The position numbers and the translations under genes are program-made. From Nocardioidaceae bacterium (GTDB lineage: Bacteria; Actinomycetota; Actinomycetes; Propionibacteriales; Nocardioidaceae), in NCBI GenBank assembly GCA_013696365.1, contig JACCYS010000098.1, forward strand, positions 1-20,502: a DNA stretch of 20,502 bases, written 5' to 3'. A model generated the notes under the pieces. That model was not told the origin of the DNA. It saw only the letters and a program-made list of their open reading frames with translations, and made no database searches. Positions 7,367 through 14,473 of the stretch are shown piece by piece. How positions within the stretch are numbered: position 1 is the first letter of the stretch; every line of letters begins with the position of its first letter.

Positions 7367-8113
7367 TCAGTCCGCGAGCCGCACAGCGCGCAGGCAATGC
7401 GTCACGTAGGGCACCTGCAGGCCGAGCACGTCACCGCGCTGGCGGTCGTACAGCTCGCCGACCTGGTTGAGGACGTCGTCGCGGTCTGACTTGTCCAGCA
7501 CGGCGACGTGTGACCGTGAACGCACCAGATCGATCAGTCCGGCCCGGTCTACCGATTGGTACAACCGGAAGCGCTGCCATTGCACTGGACCGAAATTGCC
7601 GACCAACCCGAGCGCGCCACTGGGATCCTGCATCGAGGTGTGGCCGCCGACGATCGTGCCGAGCCGCCGCACCCACGGCACCGACTCGTCGCGCATGTTC
7701 CACACCATCGACAACACACCACCGGCTTTGATCACCCTGGCCAGCTCAGGCAGGGCACGGTCTGGGTCAAACCAGTGATATGCCTGTCCGATGGTGACCG
7801 CATCGACACTGGCACGGCGCAGCGGGATGCGCTCAGCGGCCCCCGCCAACACTGCCGGCCCATGCCCGGCCGAGCGACGACGCAGGTGACTCAGCATCGG
7901 CAACAACGGGTCGATAGCGATGACGGCATGTCCGGCAGCGATCAGCAACCTGGTCAGGGCGCCGGTGCCAGCGCCGAGGTCCACAACCGTCCGTGAGGTG
8001 GAGCCGACCATGAACTGCACGGCCCCGTCGGGGTACGACGGTCGCGCCCGGTCGTAGGTATCTGCCACCGCGGCGAACGACCGGGCGTGGGTGATCCGCT
8101 GCCAGTCGTCCAT
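7367..8113 (-). CDS. Class I SAM-dependent methyltransferase
   Basis: Intact 248-residue protein. Residues 43-60 hold motif I (VVDLGAGTGALTRLLIAAG) for S-adenosylmethionine, followed by the acidic end of strand 2 (VIAIDPLLPML), motif around AERIPLRRASVDAVTIGQAYHWFDPDRAL (post II, typical of the UbiE/Methyltransf_11 group) and VIKAGGVLSMVWNMRD. The N-terminal FAAVADTYDRARPSYP segment is common in actinobacterial small-molecule methyltransferases. The substrate cannot be inferred. ATG 8113 lies 9 nt after a TAGCCT -10 element with no ribosome-binding site, so the mRNA is probably leaderless or nearly so. The sensor kinase follows 13 bases downstream and was presumably co-transcribed; a functional link is not evident. 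Confidence 0.88.
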   Translation of the reverse strand: MDDWQRITHARSFAAVADTYDRARPSYPDGAVQFMVGSTSRTVVDLGAGTGALTRLLIAAGHAVIAIDPLLPMLSHLRRRSAGHGPAVLAGAAERIPLRRASVDAVTIGQAYHWFDPDRALPELARVIKAGGVLSMVWNMRDESVPWVRRLGTIVGGHTSMQDPSGALGLVGNFGPVQWQRFRLYQSVDRAGLIDLVRSRSHVAVLDKSDRDDVLNQVGELYDRQRGDVLGLQVPYVTHCLRAVRLAD

Positions 8114-8119
8114 CGCGGT

Positions 8120-8173
8120 TGCAGGCTAGCAATGCGCACGAGCGGCCAGTGCCGGTCGGCTGGCTAGTCTGCA
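8120..8173. promoter_or_regulatory. Divergent promoter region with a near-perfect inverted repeat
   Basis: TGCAGGCTAG at 8120-8129 and CTAGTCTGCA at 8164-8173 are inverted copies with one mismatch. Each arm contains a -10-like hexamer pointing outward: TAGCCT (minus strand, 8128-8123, 9 nt before the methyltransferase ATG) and TAGTCT (plus, 8165-8170, 7 nt before the Fic-like ATG at 8178). Neither start has a ribosome-binding site. The symmetry may simply reflect two -10 boxes with similar flanks, or it may bind a regulator of both genes. Confidence 0.5.
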
Positions 8174-8177
8174 GCCG

Positions 8178-8906
8178 ATGTCGACGAGCGCCGGAGACCC
8201 ACTGGCAGTGCTTGCCACCCATGAAGGTGTCCCGTCGGCGATGACAGCCGCCCGCGACGCCGTGGATGCGCTGTTGCGGGATAGAGGTCTGCGCCGCACC
8301 GGACCTGCCGACACGGGCGAGGCGCTGTTGCGGGGCGCCGCAGCGAGTGCGGCGTTGGAGGGCAGCGCCTGCACGCTGGACGACCTGCGCGCCGGTCGCG
8401 GCGATGCAACCGCCGCTGCTGCCATGCGAGTCTCTAGCGAGCTGGTGGGGCAGTTGCCCAGCTGGCAACGAAGCCCACTGCAGACTCTGGCCAGGCTGCA
8501 TGCGCTCGCAACGGACGCCGATGACAGCTCCCGTGGCCGGCCGGCGTCGGCCGCAAGCGCGCAACGGCTGCGGGGGGTTGGCGAGCTGGTGCTGGCCGGG
8601 ACGGCCGCGCCGGGGATGGTGCTCGCGGCGGTGGTGCATGCGGAGGTGGCCACCGCCGATGCGTTCGGCCCCCGTGCGGGGCTGGTCGCACGTGCCGCGG
8701 AACGGCTGGTGCTCATCGACACCGGGGTGGACCCACCATCACTGACGGTGCCGGAGGCCGGACATGCGCGTTCGGCGGCTGCTTATGCGGCTGGGCTCGC
8801 GAGGTATCGCGACGGCGGTCGCGCCGGGGTGCTCGGATGGCTGTTGGCTGCAGCCGACGCGTACAGCTATGGGGTGGAGTGTTCACCCCTGACGGATGAA
8901 CCCTGA
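8178..8906 (+). CDS. Fic-related protein with degenerate catalytic motif
   Basis: Protein of 242 residues, almost entirely helical in appearance. Residues 57-62 (SAALEG, within GAAASAALEGSA) match the (S/T)xxxE(G/N) inhibitory motif of Fic AMP-transferases. The position where Fic enzymes have HPFx(D/E)GNGRxxR reads ADAFGPRAGLVAR, retaining the Phe, a Gly and the last Arg but lacking the catalytic His and most of the loop. AMPylation activity is therefore unlikely. From memory, relatives next to HAD-IB and ssd genes in Streptomyces are often labelled 'oxidoreductase' without evidence. The neighbourhood (HAD-IB hydrolase, ssd, tad) is conserved with them. The start ATG 8178 sits 7 nt after TAGTCT, so a leaderless mRNA is likely. 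Function unknown; a regulatory or scaffold role is possible. Confidence 0.65.
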   Translation: MSTSAGDPLAVLATHEGVPSAMTAARDAVDALLRDRGLRRTGPADTGEALLRGAAASAALEGSACTLDDLRAGRGDATAAAAMRVSSELVGQLPSWQRSPLQTLARLHALATDADDSSRGRPASAASAQRLRGVGELVLAGTAAPGMVLAAVVHAEVATADAFGPRAGLVARAAERLVLIDTGVDPPSLTVPEAGHARSAAAYAAGLARYRDGGRAGVLGWLLAAADAYSYGVECSPLTDEP

Positions 8907-8913
8907 GGGGTGA
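8883..8913 (+). terminator. Hairpin overlapping the 3' end of the Fic-like gene
   Basis: TCACCCCT at 8883-8890 and AGGGGTGA at 8906-8913 form a perfect 8-bp stem around a 15-nt loop that spans the stop codon (8904-8906). It lacks a T tract. It precedes the stronger hairpin at 8936-8970 and may contribute to 3'-end formation. Confidence 0.4.
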
Positions 8914-8935
8914 GCCCTGGCGGGGTTCCTGGCGT

Positions 8936-8970
8936 GCGAACGGCGCCACCGCGTAGGTAGCGCCGTTCGC
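8936..8970. terminator. Bidirectional terminator between convergent genes
   Basis: GCGAACGGCGC at 8936-8946 pairs perfectly with GCGCCGTTCGC at 8960-8970, an 11-bp GC-rich stem with a 13-nt loop. It lies between the convergent Fic-like gene (ends 8906) and HAD gene (ends 9121). There is no T run on either side, as is common in high-GC actinobacteria. The rest of 8971-9120 holds only a weak 5-bp hairpin (9016-9030) and no convincing gene. Confidence 0.7.
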
Positions 8971-9120
8971 TGGCATGGTGCGTGGCTACCAGGCGTGCAG
9001 TTCGTATCGTCGCCTCGGGCACCAGGCCCGCGATGACTGCCCTGTAGGAAGGGTGATCGCCGCGTGGGTACCGGTGCACCATGTCAGTCTGTGGAGTTGT
9101 CTGGTCCCTTTGTACGCCGC

Positions 9121-10005
9121 TCAGCGCCCGAGCGGAAGAGGCAGTCGGCGTGTCCAGGTGAAGATCGCCGGTTGGTGCTTGCGCCGGCGCAGCCGCAGAC
9201 CGGCGGTCACGGTCGCCGCGGCCACGGTGACACCGGCGAGCGCGACCCAGGCTGGACGCGTTCGCCAGCCCACCCGGGCGCGCAGATCCACCGGTGTGTC
9301 GAAGCGCAGCACGGGCCAGCCACGCTCGCTGGCGATGCGGCGCAGGGCACGGTCGGGGTTGACGGCGTGCGGGTAGCCAACGGCGGACAGCATCGGGACG
9401 TCGGTCTCAGAGTCGGAGTAGGCATAAGACTCGGTGAGGTCGTAGCTGTGCTGTTGGGCAAGCTCACGCATCGCGGTCGCCTTGTGCGGACCGAACGCAT
9501 AGAAGCCGATCTCGCCGGTGTATCGCCCGTCTTCGATCGTCATCTGCGTGGCCACCACATGGTCGACGCCCAACATCTCGCCGATCGGCTCGACCACCTC
9601 TGAGCCGGACGTGGAGACGATGATGACCTCGCGACCTGCCGCATGATGCTCCTCTATCAACCCGACCGCCTCGTCGTAGACGAGTGGATCGATGATCGTG
9701 TGCAGTGTCTCGGTCACGATGTCGCGAACCGTCTGCACATCCCAGCCGGCGCACAAGGCCGACAGGTACTCACGCATTCGCTCCATCTGCTCGTGGTCGA
9801 TGCCGGATCGGCCGAACACGAACTGCGCGTACGCACTGCGCAGTGCGGATCGGCGGGTGATGAGCCCACCCTCGAAGAACGCGCGGCTGAAGGCGAGGGT
9901 GCTCGACCGGGCGATGATGGTCTTGTCCAGGTCGAAGAAAGCAGCCGGCCGGCCATTGGGGGCCTCGTCATCAGCCGGGCTCGGCGGCGGGCTGACGACG
10001 TCCAC
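9121..10005 (-). CDS. HAD-IB family (SerB-like) phosphatase with C-terminal membrane segment
   Basis: Protein of 294 residues from GTG 10005. Motif I is FFDLDKT (residues 23-29, nucleophile Asp25 and Asp27), motif II the VIIVSTSGSEVVEPIGEMLG region, and motif III/IV the SYAYSDSETDVPMLSAVG loop. This order defines subfamily IB haloacid-dehalogenase hydrolases (phosphoserine-phosphatase-like). A C-terminal hydrophobic helix (WVALAGVTVAAATVTAGL) with a following RLRRRK anchor suggests membrane attachment. The true substrate is unknown; relatives next to ssd/tad in actinobacteria share this architecture. GTG 10005 is preferred because TACAGT lies 7 nt upstream (leaderless); an upstream start at 10050 is in frame but has no support. 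The gene is divergent from ssd. Confidence 0.88.
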   Translation of the reverse strand: MDVVSPPPSPADDEAPNGRPAAFFDLDKTIIARSSTLAFSRAFFEGGLITRRSALRSAYAQFVFGRSGIDHEQMERMREYLSALCAGWDVQTVRDIVTETLHTIIDPLVYDEAVGLIEEHHAAGREVIIVSTSGSEVVEPIGEMLGVDHVVATQMTIEDGRYTGEIGFYAFGPHKATAMRELAQQHSYDLTESYAYSDSETDVPMLSAVGYPHAVNPDRALRRIASERGWPVLRFDTPVDLRARVGWRTRPAWVALAGVTVAAATVTAGLRLRRRKHQPAIFTWTRRLPLPLGR

Positions 10006-10012
10006 GCGTGTG

Positions 10013-10018
10013 ACTGTA
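10013..10018 (-). promoter_or_regulatory. -10 element of a leaderless HAD-gene transcript
   Basis: On the minus strand TACAGT (10018-10013) is followed by 7 nt and GTG 10005. The spacing equals that at guaB1, cobU and the Fic-like gene and supports the shorter HAD start. Confidence 0.55.
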
Positions 10019-10042
10019 GTGCGCCCCGCCGACCAGCACCCG

Positions 10043-10051
10043 TTGTCCACA
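10043..10051 (+). promoter_or_regulatory. Possible DnaA box between the HAD gene and ssd
   Basis: TTGTCCACA matches the actinobacterial form of the DnaA 9-mer (TTRTCCACA). A related, weaker copy (CCGTCCACA) ends at 10080. A single 9-mer can occur by chance in a window this size, so the call is tentative. Its position upstream of a septum-site gene is what makes it worth noting. Confidence 0.25.
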
Positions 10052-10131
10052 ATCTCACGCCACGACTAGCTCCGTCCACAGCGGGCATCCGGATGGTTGT
10101 CGGCAGCGGCTCTGGCGACGCACGATGCGGC

Positions 10132-11262
10132 ATGAGCAGATCGACATCAATTCTGCCGCGCAGCCGGCCAGTTCTATCGACGGGCTTGCCCCCCGGCCCG
10201 CTTGTGGTGAGCAACGAGCCGGCACTCGTGAGTGAGCTGGAGCAGCTCGCTGACATCGCAGGCACGGGCGCCCAGGTGCAGGTCACGACGGTCGACGTGC
10301 GCCGAGCGTGGGCTGCAGCGTCGACGGTGGTAGTGGGTCTGGACATGGCCGACCAGCTGATCGACCTGCGGCTGCCGCGTCGGCACCGGGTGCTGTTGGT
10401 GGCTCACGGCGACCAGGTGCAGAGCAGCTGGCAACGGGCCGCTGAGGTGGGGGCCGAGCAGATTCTTTCGTTGCCTGCCGATCGCGACCGGCTGCTGGCA
10501 GCGCTGCGCGCCGGTGCGACTGATTGCGGCGGCGGGCTGTTGGTGTCGGTCACGGGTGGGTGCGGCGGAGCTGGAGCATCAGTGTTCGCTGCTGCGCTAG
10601 CAACGACTGCGAGCACCCCCGACCGGTCGGTCGTCCTCGTCGACCTGGACCCGTGGGGCGGTGGGGCCGACCTACTGCTCGGCGGCGAGACGGCGCAGGG
10701 GCTTCGGTGGCCGGACCTTGCCGCCACCAGCGGGCGGATCAACGCCGCGTCGCTGCGGGCGGTGCTACCGGTCGTGGACGATGTGGCTGTGCTCTCCTGG
10801 GCGCGCGCTGACCCAGTGCCGGTCACACCCAGCTCCGTGCGCACGGTGCTGACTGCGGCCAGAGATGGCCATGGCTTGGCGGTTGCGGACGTTGCGCGCG
10901 GAGAGGACGAGGTGGTGCGGGAGGCATTGTCACTTGCTGCCTGCACGCTGTTGGTGCTGCCGGCGCAGATACGTTCTGTGGCGGCGGCGCGGACCCGGCT
11001 TCCGCTGTTGCGCGCAGCTACCACCGACCTCCGGCTGGTCGTCCGCGAGGTGTCTGCCGGCGGTCTGGCCGCGGAGGAGGTGGCCGATGCACTGGAGTTG
11101 CCATTGGTCACCTCGATGCGCCCAGAGCGTGGCCTCACGGGCTGGCTCGAGCAGGGGCTTGGCCCCATCCGCCGGCGGCGTGGACCGCTGGCGCGAGCCT
11201 GTCGCGCCACCCTGACCGCGCTGGCGTCGGCGGGCTCAATTGCAGACACGAGCGGCACATGA
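10132..11262 (+). CDS. ssd: Ssd (septum site-determining, Rv3660c-like) / TadZ-CpaE-like MinD-fold protein
   Basis: About 376 residues. The N-terminal third (PLVVSNEPALVSELEQLADI to VLLVAHGD) resembles a receiver-like domain without phosphorylation residues, as in CpaE/TadZ. The C-terminal part is a MinD/ParA-type fold: LLVSVTGGCGGAGASVFAAALA (about 136-156) at the P-loop position, and VVLVDLDPWGGGADLLLG (167-184) as switch II/Walker B. The invariant Lys residues of the deviant Walker A motif are missing, as I believe is usual for Ssd. Such proteins localise the pilus machine and, in mycobacteria, affect septum placement. It heads the tad operon, its stop overlapping the tadA start as ATGA (11259-11262). 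The start is uncertain: ATG 10132 was chosen, with ATG 10093 also in frame; no strong ribosome-binding site is seen at either. Confidence 0.8.
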   Translation: MSRSTSILPRSRPVLSTGLPPGPLVVSNEPALVSELEQLADIAGTGAQVQVTTVDVRRAWAAASTVVVGLDMADQLIDLRLPRRHRVLLVAHGDQVQSSWQRAAEVGAEQILSLPADRDRLLAALRAGATDCGGGLLVSVTGGCGGAGASVFAAALATTASTPDRSVVLVDLDPWGGGADLLLGGETAQGLRWPDLAATSGRINAASLRAVLPVVDDVAVLSWARADPVPVTPSSVRTVLTAARDGHGLAVADVARGEDEVVREALSLAACTLLVLPAQIRSVAAARTRLPLLRAATTDLRLVVREVSAGGLAAEEVADALELPLVTSMRPERGLTGWLEQGLGPIRRRRGPLARACRATLTALASAGSIADTSGT

Positions 11263-12419
11263 GCCAACCGGATGCGGCTCTGATCGAGCAGGTACGCACT
11301 GGGCTGGCGGGGCGCGGTGCTGGCGTCGACGTTGACCAGGTGGCATCGGTGCTGCGCGCCGGCGGGCGGGTTGTCGGCGACGAGACCCTGCGCGCGTTGG
11401 TGGAGGCACTTGAGCGGGAGTCCTTCGGCGCCGGGCCGCTCGAGTCGCTGCTGCGTGAGCCTGGGGTCACTGACGTGCTGGTGAACGGTGCCGGGCAGGT
11501 CTTTGTGGACCGGGGGGCGGGGCTCGAGGCGGCCACGGTGACGTTTGCTGACGACGCCGCGGTGCGCCGGCTTGCGCAGCGTCTGGCGGCCGGGGGTGGG
11601 CGTCGCCTCGACGAGGCCAGCCCCTTCGTGGATGTACGCCTGCGGGACGGCACCCGCCTGCATGCCGCTTTGGCGCCCGTGGCCCGTCCCGGCACATTGC
11701 TCAGCCTGCGGGTGCCGGCTCGCCGTGTCTTCACCTTGGACGAGCTGGTGGCCAGGCAGCTGATGTCTGCTGGCGGTGCCCGGGTGCTGGCCGACATCGT
11801 GGCCTCACGTACGGCGTTCCTGGTCTCGGGCGGCACCGGCTCAGGCAAGACCACCCTGTTGGCTGCGCTGTTGTCGCGCGTTCCTGCCACCGAGCGCATC
11901 GTGCTGGTGGAGGACAGCGCCGAGTTGCGACCAGCGCACCCGCATGTGGTGGCGCTGGAGTGCCGACCGCCCAACGTCGAGGGTGCAGGTGACATCGCCC
12001 TGCGGGACCTGGTCCGCCAGGCGTTGCGGATGCGTCCCGATCGGCTTGTGGTCGGTGAGGTTCGCGGTGCTGAGGTGGTCGACCTGCTGGCGGCGCTCAA
12101 CACCGGGCACGAGGGAGGGTGCAGCACCGTGCACGCCAACTCGGCAGCCGACGTGCCCGCCAGGTTGGAGGCGCTTGCCATGACCGCCGGCGTAGGCCGG
12201 GAGGCAGCGCAGGCCCAGATGCTCGCCGGTATGCGTGTCGTGGTGCACCTGCGACGAGCCGCTGACGGCGGCAGGCGACTGGCCGAGGTCGGGGTGCTGT
12301 GCGCTGAGCAGGGTGGCTTGGGCTGTCTGACTGCACTGGCGGCGGAGCCCGGGGGCAGGCTCGTGCCGGGACCAGCTGCCGGCGAGCTGGAGCGGCTCCT
12401 CGACGACGGCCAGCCGTGA
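11259..12419 (+). CDS. tadA: TadA/CpaF family pilus assembly ATPase
   Basis: Intact 386-residue secretion ATPase. An N-terminal domain (GPLESLLREPGVTDVLVNGAG..., residues 59-90) is typical of CpaF/TadA. Then come the Walker A motif GGTGSGKT (191-198), Asp box VLVEDSAEL, Walker B region DRLVVGEVRG (261-270) and the His box GHEGGCSTVHAN (283-294). It would be a cytoplasmic hexamer powering Flp/Tad pilus polymerisation with the TadB and TadC platform proteins encoded next. It is translationally coupled to ssd by an ATGA overlap and followed 20 bases later by tadB. All catalytic motifs look functional. Confidence 0.94.
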   Translation: MSQPDAALIEQVRTGLAGRGAGVDVDQVASVLRAGGRVVGDETLRALVEALERESFGAGPLESLLREPGVTDVLVNGAGQVFVDRGAGLEAATVTFADDAAVRRLAQRLAAGGGRRLDEASPFVDVRLRDGTRLHAALAPVARPGTLLSLRVPARRVFTLDELVARQLMSAGGARVLADIVASRTAFLVSGGTGSGKTTLLAALLSRVPATERIVLVEDSAELRPAHPHVVALECRPPNVEGAGDIALRDLVRQALRMRPDRLVVGEVRGAEVVDLLAALNTGHEGGCSTVHANSAADVPARLEALAMTAGVGREAAQAQMLAGMRVVVHLRRAADGGRRLAEVGVLCAEQGGLGCLTALAAEPGGRLVPGPAAGELERLLDDGQP

Positions 12420-12438
12420 CCAGCCTGGGTGTGGCCCG

Positions 12439-13413
12439 GTGAGCCGTGGCCAAGACCTGCAGATCGTGACGGTGGCGCTAGCGATCATCATGATCGCCGC
12501 GTTCAGCGCGGCGGGGCTGGATTGGCTGCTGTCCAGGCGGGTACCGCGCCTGCGAGTAGGCCGGATCGCCGGCACAACCGCCGGTACAGCCGAGTCAGCG
12601 GCACTTGGCACATCCGGTCGCTGGCGATGGGCAACGCCCAGTCACCGACAGCCTGTGAACGAGCCGCCAGGAGGTCGCAGGGCACGATCAGCGACCGTTC
12701 GAGCCCTCGGCTGGGCAGCGGCCGGCGTCGGTGTGCTGGCTACCGGCTCGGTGCTGGGCAGTGCGGCGCAGACCTTGGGCATACCCGTGCCACCCGGCCC
12801 GGTCTTGTTCCCGCTGGCCTGCAGCGTCGCGGCAGTGGCCAGCACGACGGGCTGGCTTGCCGCGCAGACCGGCAGGCGGCGCCGCGCCGCCCAGATGCGG
12901 GGGCAGGTGGTCGAGGCATGCGAAGCGCTGGCATCGGGTCTGCGCGCCGGCTTGCCGCCCGACAGGTTGTTGCAGCGCACGGCCGAAGACGTGCCGCTGC
13001 TGCTGCCTGCCGCCAGCGCAGCGCGGCTCGGAGCCGACGTCGCGCCCGCTCTGCGGGCGGTGACCGGCACACCCGGCGCAGAGCGGCTGACGATGCTGGC
13101 CGCTGCGTGGGATGTCGCTCGCAGTTCAGGGGCCGGTCTCGCTGACGTCGTGTCCCGCATCGCCACCATGGTGCGTGCCGATGCGGGTCGGCAACGCCAG
13201 GTGGATGCCGCACTTGGCGGCGCGCGATCGACCGCGCGATTGTTCGCAGTGCTGCCGCTGCTCGGGATCGCTCTCGGGGCCGGGATGGATGCCGACCCCG
13301 TGGGGGTGTTGACGCGATCTGCGCTGGGTGCTTGGGCCCTGTGTCTTGGGGCAACGCTGGCGTGCGTTGGTCTGGTGTGGGTCGAGCGGCTCTCAGTCAG
13401 CGGGCAACCGTGA
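12439..13413 (+). CDS. tadB: TadB-like type II secretion F-domain membrane protein
   Basis: Protein of 324 residues beginning at GTG 12439. It opens with a TM helix (IVTVALAIIMIAAFSAAGLDWLL), then a polar basic stretch, a pair of TM helices (about residues 90-135), a cytoplasmic helical T2SF domain (RGQVVEACEALASGLRAGLPPDRLLQRTAE, through DVARSSGAGLADVVSRIATMVRADAGRQRQV), and two C-terminal TM helices (LFAVLPLLGIALGAGMD and the ALGAWALCLGATLACVGLVW stretch). This is the TadB platform layout, the partner of TadA and TadC. The long insert between the first helix and the rest (about residues 32-85) is rich in Ser, Gly and Arg and looks disordered. The N-terminal start is not certain. Confidence 0.85.
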   Translation: MSRGQDLQIVTVALAIIMIAAFSAAGLDWLLSRRVPRLRVGRIAGTTAGTAESAALGTSGRWRWATPSHRQPVNEPPGGRRARSATVRALGWAAAGVGVLATGSVLGSAAQTLGIPVPPGPVLFPLACSVAAVASTTGWLAAQTGRRRRAAQMRGQVVEACEALASGLRAGLPPDRLLQRTAEDVPLLLPAASAARLGADVAPALRAVTGTPGAERLTMLAAAWDVARSSGAGLADVVSRIATMVRADAGRQRQVDAALGGARSTARLFAVLPLLGIALGAGMDADPVGVLTRSALGAWALCLGATLACVGLVWVERLSVSGQP

Positions 13414-13423
13414 GCGGGTACCA

Positions 13424-14104
13424 GTGAGCCACCCCGGGCGCCGGCTGCGGCTGCTGCAGCCGGCCGAGCGCTCTGCTGCTTCCTGGTCGCTACAGTCCTG
13501 GGCCGCCACCTCCGGCGCCCGCACGGTTGTCGCGCTGCTGCTCGGCGTCCAGGTGGCCGTGATGGTTGGTGGGGCCGTCGGATTCGTCGCCGGTGCTGCC
13601 GCGACTGCCGCGCTTCGTCGCTGGTTGGCACGACTGGAGCCGGTCGCGGTTCGCCGCCGCCGCGAGCGGGTGCATACCGACCTGCCGCTGGCTGTCGACC
13701 TGCTGGTCGCCTCATTGCGAGCAGGCCGCCCGGTGGTTATTGGGCTGTCGGCGGTTGCCACGGCGGTCGGCGGGCCGCTCGGTGCGGACCTCGGTCGCTG
13801 GGCTGCGCGCCTTGAGCTCGGCGGCGAGCCGAGCCTGGTCTGGGCCCAGGTGTCGGCCGACCCGGTGCTTGGTCCGGTCGGTCGTGCCATTGTGCGCGCC
13901 GACGACACTGGCGCGCCCGTGGCCGACTCGCTGCAACACCTGGTCGATGACCTGCAGCGCGACCGTGTCATCGACACCGAGGACGTAGCCCGACGGGTGG
14001 CGGTGCGCTCGGCGGTGCCAATGGGTTTGTGCTTCCTTCCGGCATTCGTGCTGGTAGGGGTGACACCGACCGTCGTCGGTGCCTTCTCCACTCTGCTCGG
14101 CTGA
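13424..14104 (+). CDS. tadC: TadC-like type II secretion F-domain membrane protein
   Basis: Protein of 226 residues from GTG 13424, 10 bases after tadB. Two N-terminal TM stretches (TVVALLLGVQVAVMVGGAVGF and onward, about residues 34-60) are followed by a basic loop, then the T2SF helical domain (DLPLAVDLLVASLRAGRPV at about 86-104 through ADSLQHLVDDLQRDRVIDTEDVARRV) and a C-terminal hydrophobic helix (PMGLCFLPAFVLVGVTPTVV). This matches the shorter TadC partner of TadB. The upstream part of the open frame (from 13328) overlaps tadB out of frame and lacks homologous character, so it was excluded. The cluster pauses here: 163 bases separate this gene from the first pilin. Confidence 0.85.
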   Translation: MSHPGRRLRLLQPAERSAASWSLQSWAATSGARTVVALLLGVQVAVMVGGAVGFVAGAAATAALRRWLARLEPVAVRRRRERVHTDLPLAVDLLVASLRAGRPVVIGLSAVATAVGGPLGADLGRWAARLELGGEPSLVWAQVSADPVLGPVGRAIVRADDTGAPVADSLQHLVDDLQRDRVIDTEDVARRVAVRSAVPMGLCFLPAFVLVGVTPTVVGAFSTLLG

Positions 14105-14108
14105 CCTT

Positions 14109-14132
14109 TGTACACGGACCACCGCTGTACAC
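14109..14132. repeat. Duplicated TGTACAC site upstream of the pilin gene
   Basis: TGTACAC occurs at 14109-14115 and 14126-14132, 17 bases start to start. The core TGTACA is self-complementary, so the two copies are both a direct repeat and a potential 6-bp hairpin with an 11-nt loop. AT-rich motifs of this kind stand out in the GC-rich surroundings. It lies just after the tadC stop in the only sizeable gap of the tad cluster, so it could be a regulator-binding site or a terminator for the ssd-tadABC message. Confidence 0.4.
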
Positions 14133-14227
14133 ATCGCACCCGGCAGCGACGGTCCTCCACAACCGAGTCCGGTGACGCCACCAGCGGCCCCTTGGCGACC
14201 CAGTCTGTCTACGTCACAGCAATCGAA

Positions 14228-14244
14228 CCCCGCGATGTGCGGGG
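14228..14244 (+). promoter_or_regulatory. Leader hairpin in front of the first pilin gene
   Basis: CCCCGC (14228-14233) pairs perfectly with GCGGGG (14239-14244) around a 5-nt loop, ending about 10 bases before the GGAGGT ribosome-binding site (14255-14260) of the pilin. It could stabilise the 5' end of a highly expressed pilin mRNA or affect its translation. Confidence 0.45.
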
Positions 14245-14267
14245 CTACTGCCACGGAGGTCACCACC

Positions 14268-14465
14268 ATGCACAACCTCATCACTCAGATCACCCGCTGG
14301 ACACCGACTCGCGACGAGCGCGGGATGACCACATCGGAGTACGCCGTCGGCACGGTCGGCGCCTGTGGCGTCGGCGGCATCCTCTACACGCTCGCCTCCT
14401 CCGGCTGGTTCCAGGACCTGGTCAAGAACGTGATCGACGACCTGCTCGACGTCCTGCCCTTCTGA
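14268..14465 (+). CDS. DUF4244 (Flp-like) pilin, first copy
   Basis: A 65-residue protein from ATG 14268, preceded by a good ribosome-binding site (GGAGGT at 14255-14260). A polar leader ends RDERG, then MTTSEYAVGTVGACGVGGIL. This is a prepilin-peptidase site between Gly19 and Met20 with Glu24 at mature position 5, followed by a single hydrophobic helix (to YTLASSG) and an amphipathic tail ending VIDDLLDVLPF. The mature product would be about 46 residues, as expected for Flp-type pilins. DUF4244 proteins occur at this position in actinobacterial tad clusters. It is the probable major subunit of the pilus built by TadA/B/C. A strong hairpin immediately after the stop may set it apart from downstream genes in expression level. 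Confidence 0.88.
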   Translation: MHNLITQITRWTPTRDERGMTTSEYAVGTVGACGVGGILYTLASSGWFQDLVKNVIDDLLDVLPF

Positions 14466-14473
14466 GCCCGGCC

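Noticed and set aside
8867..9082. Minus-strand 71-codon frame in the gap between the Fic-like and HAD genes
   Set aside because: It runs across the 11-bp terminator stem, lacks a ribosome-binding site or -10 element at a leaderless distance, and has no family character.
10404..11663. Long minus-strand open frame (419 codons) opposite ssd and tadA
   Set aside because: It lies entirely antisense to two well-supported genes, has Arg/Ser/Pro/Ala-rich low-complexity composition and no recognisable motif. It is a typical GC-rich shadow frame.
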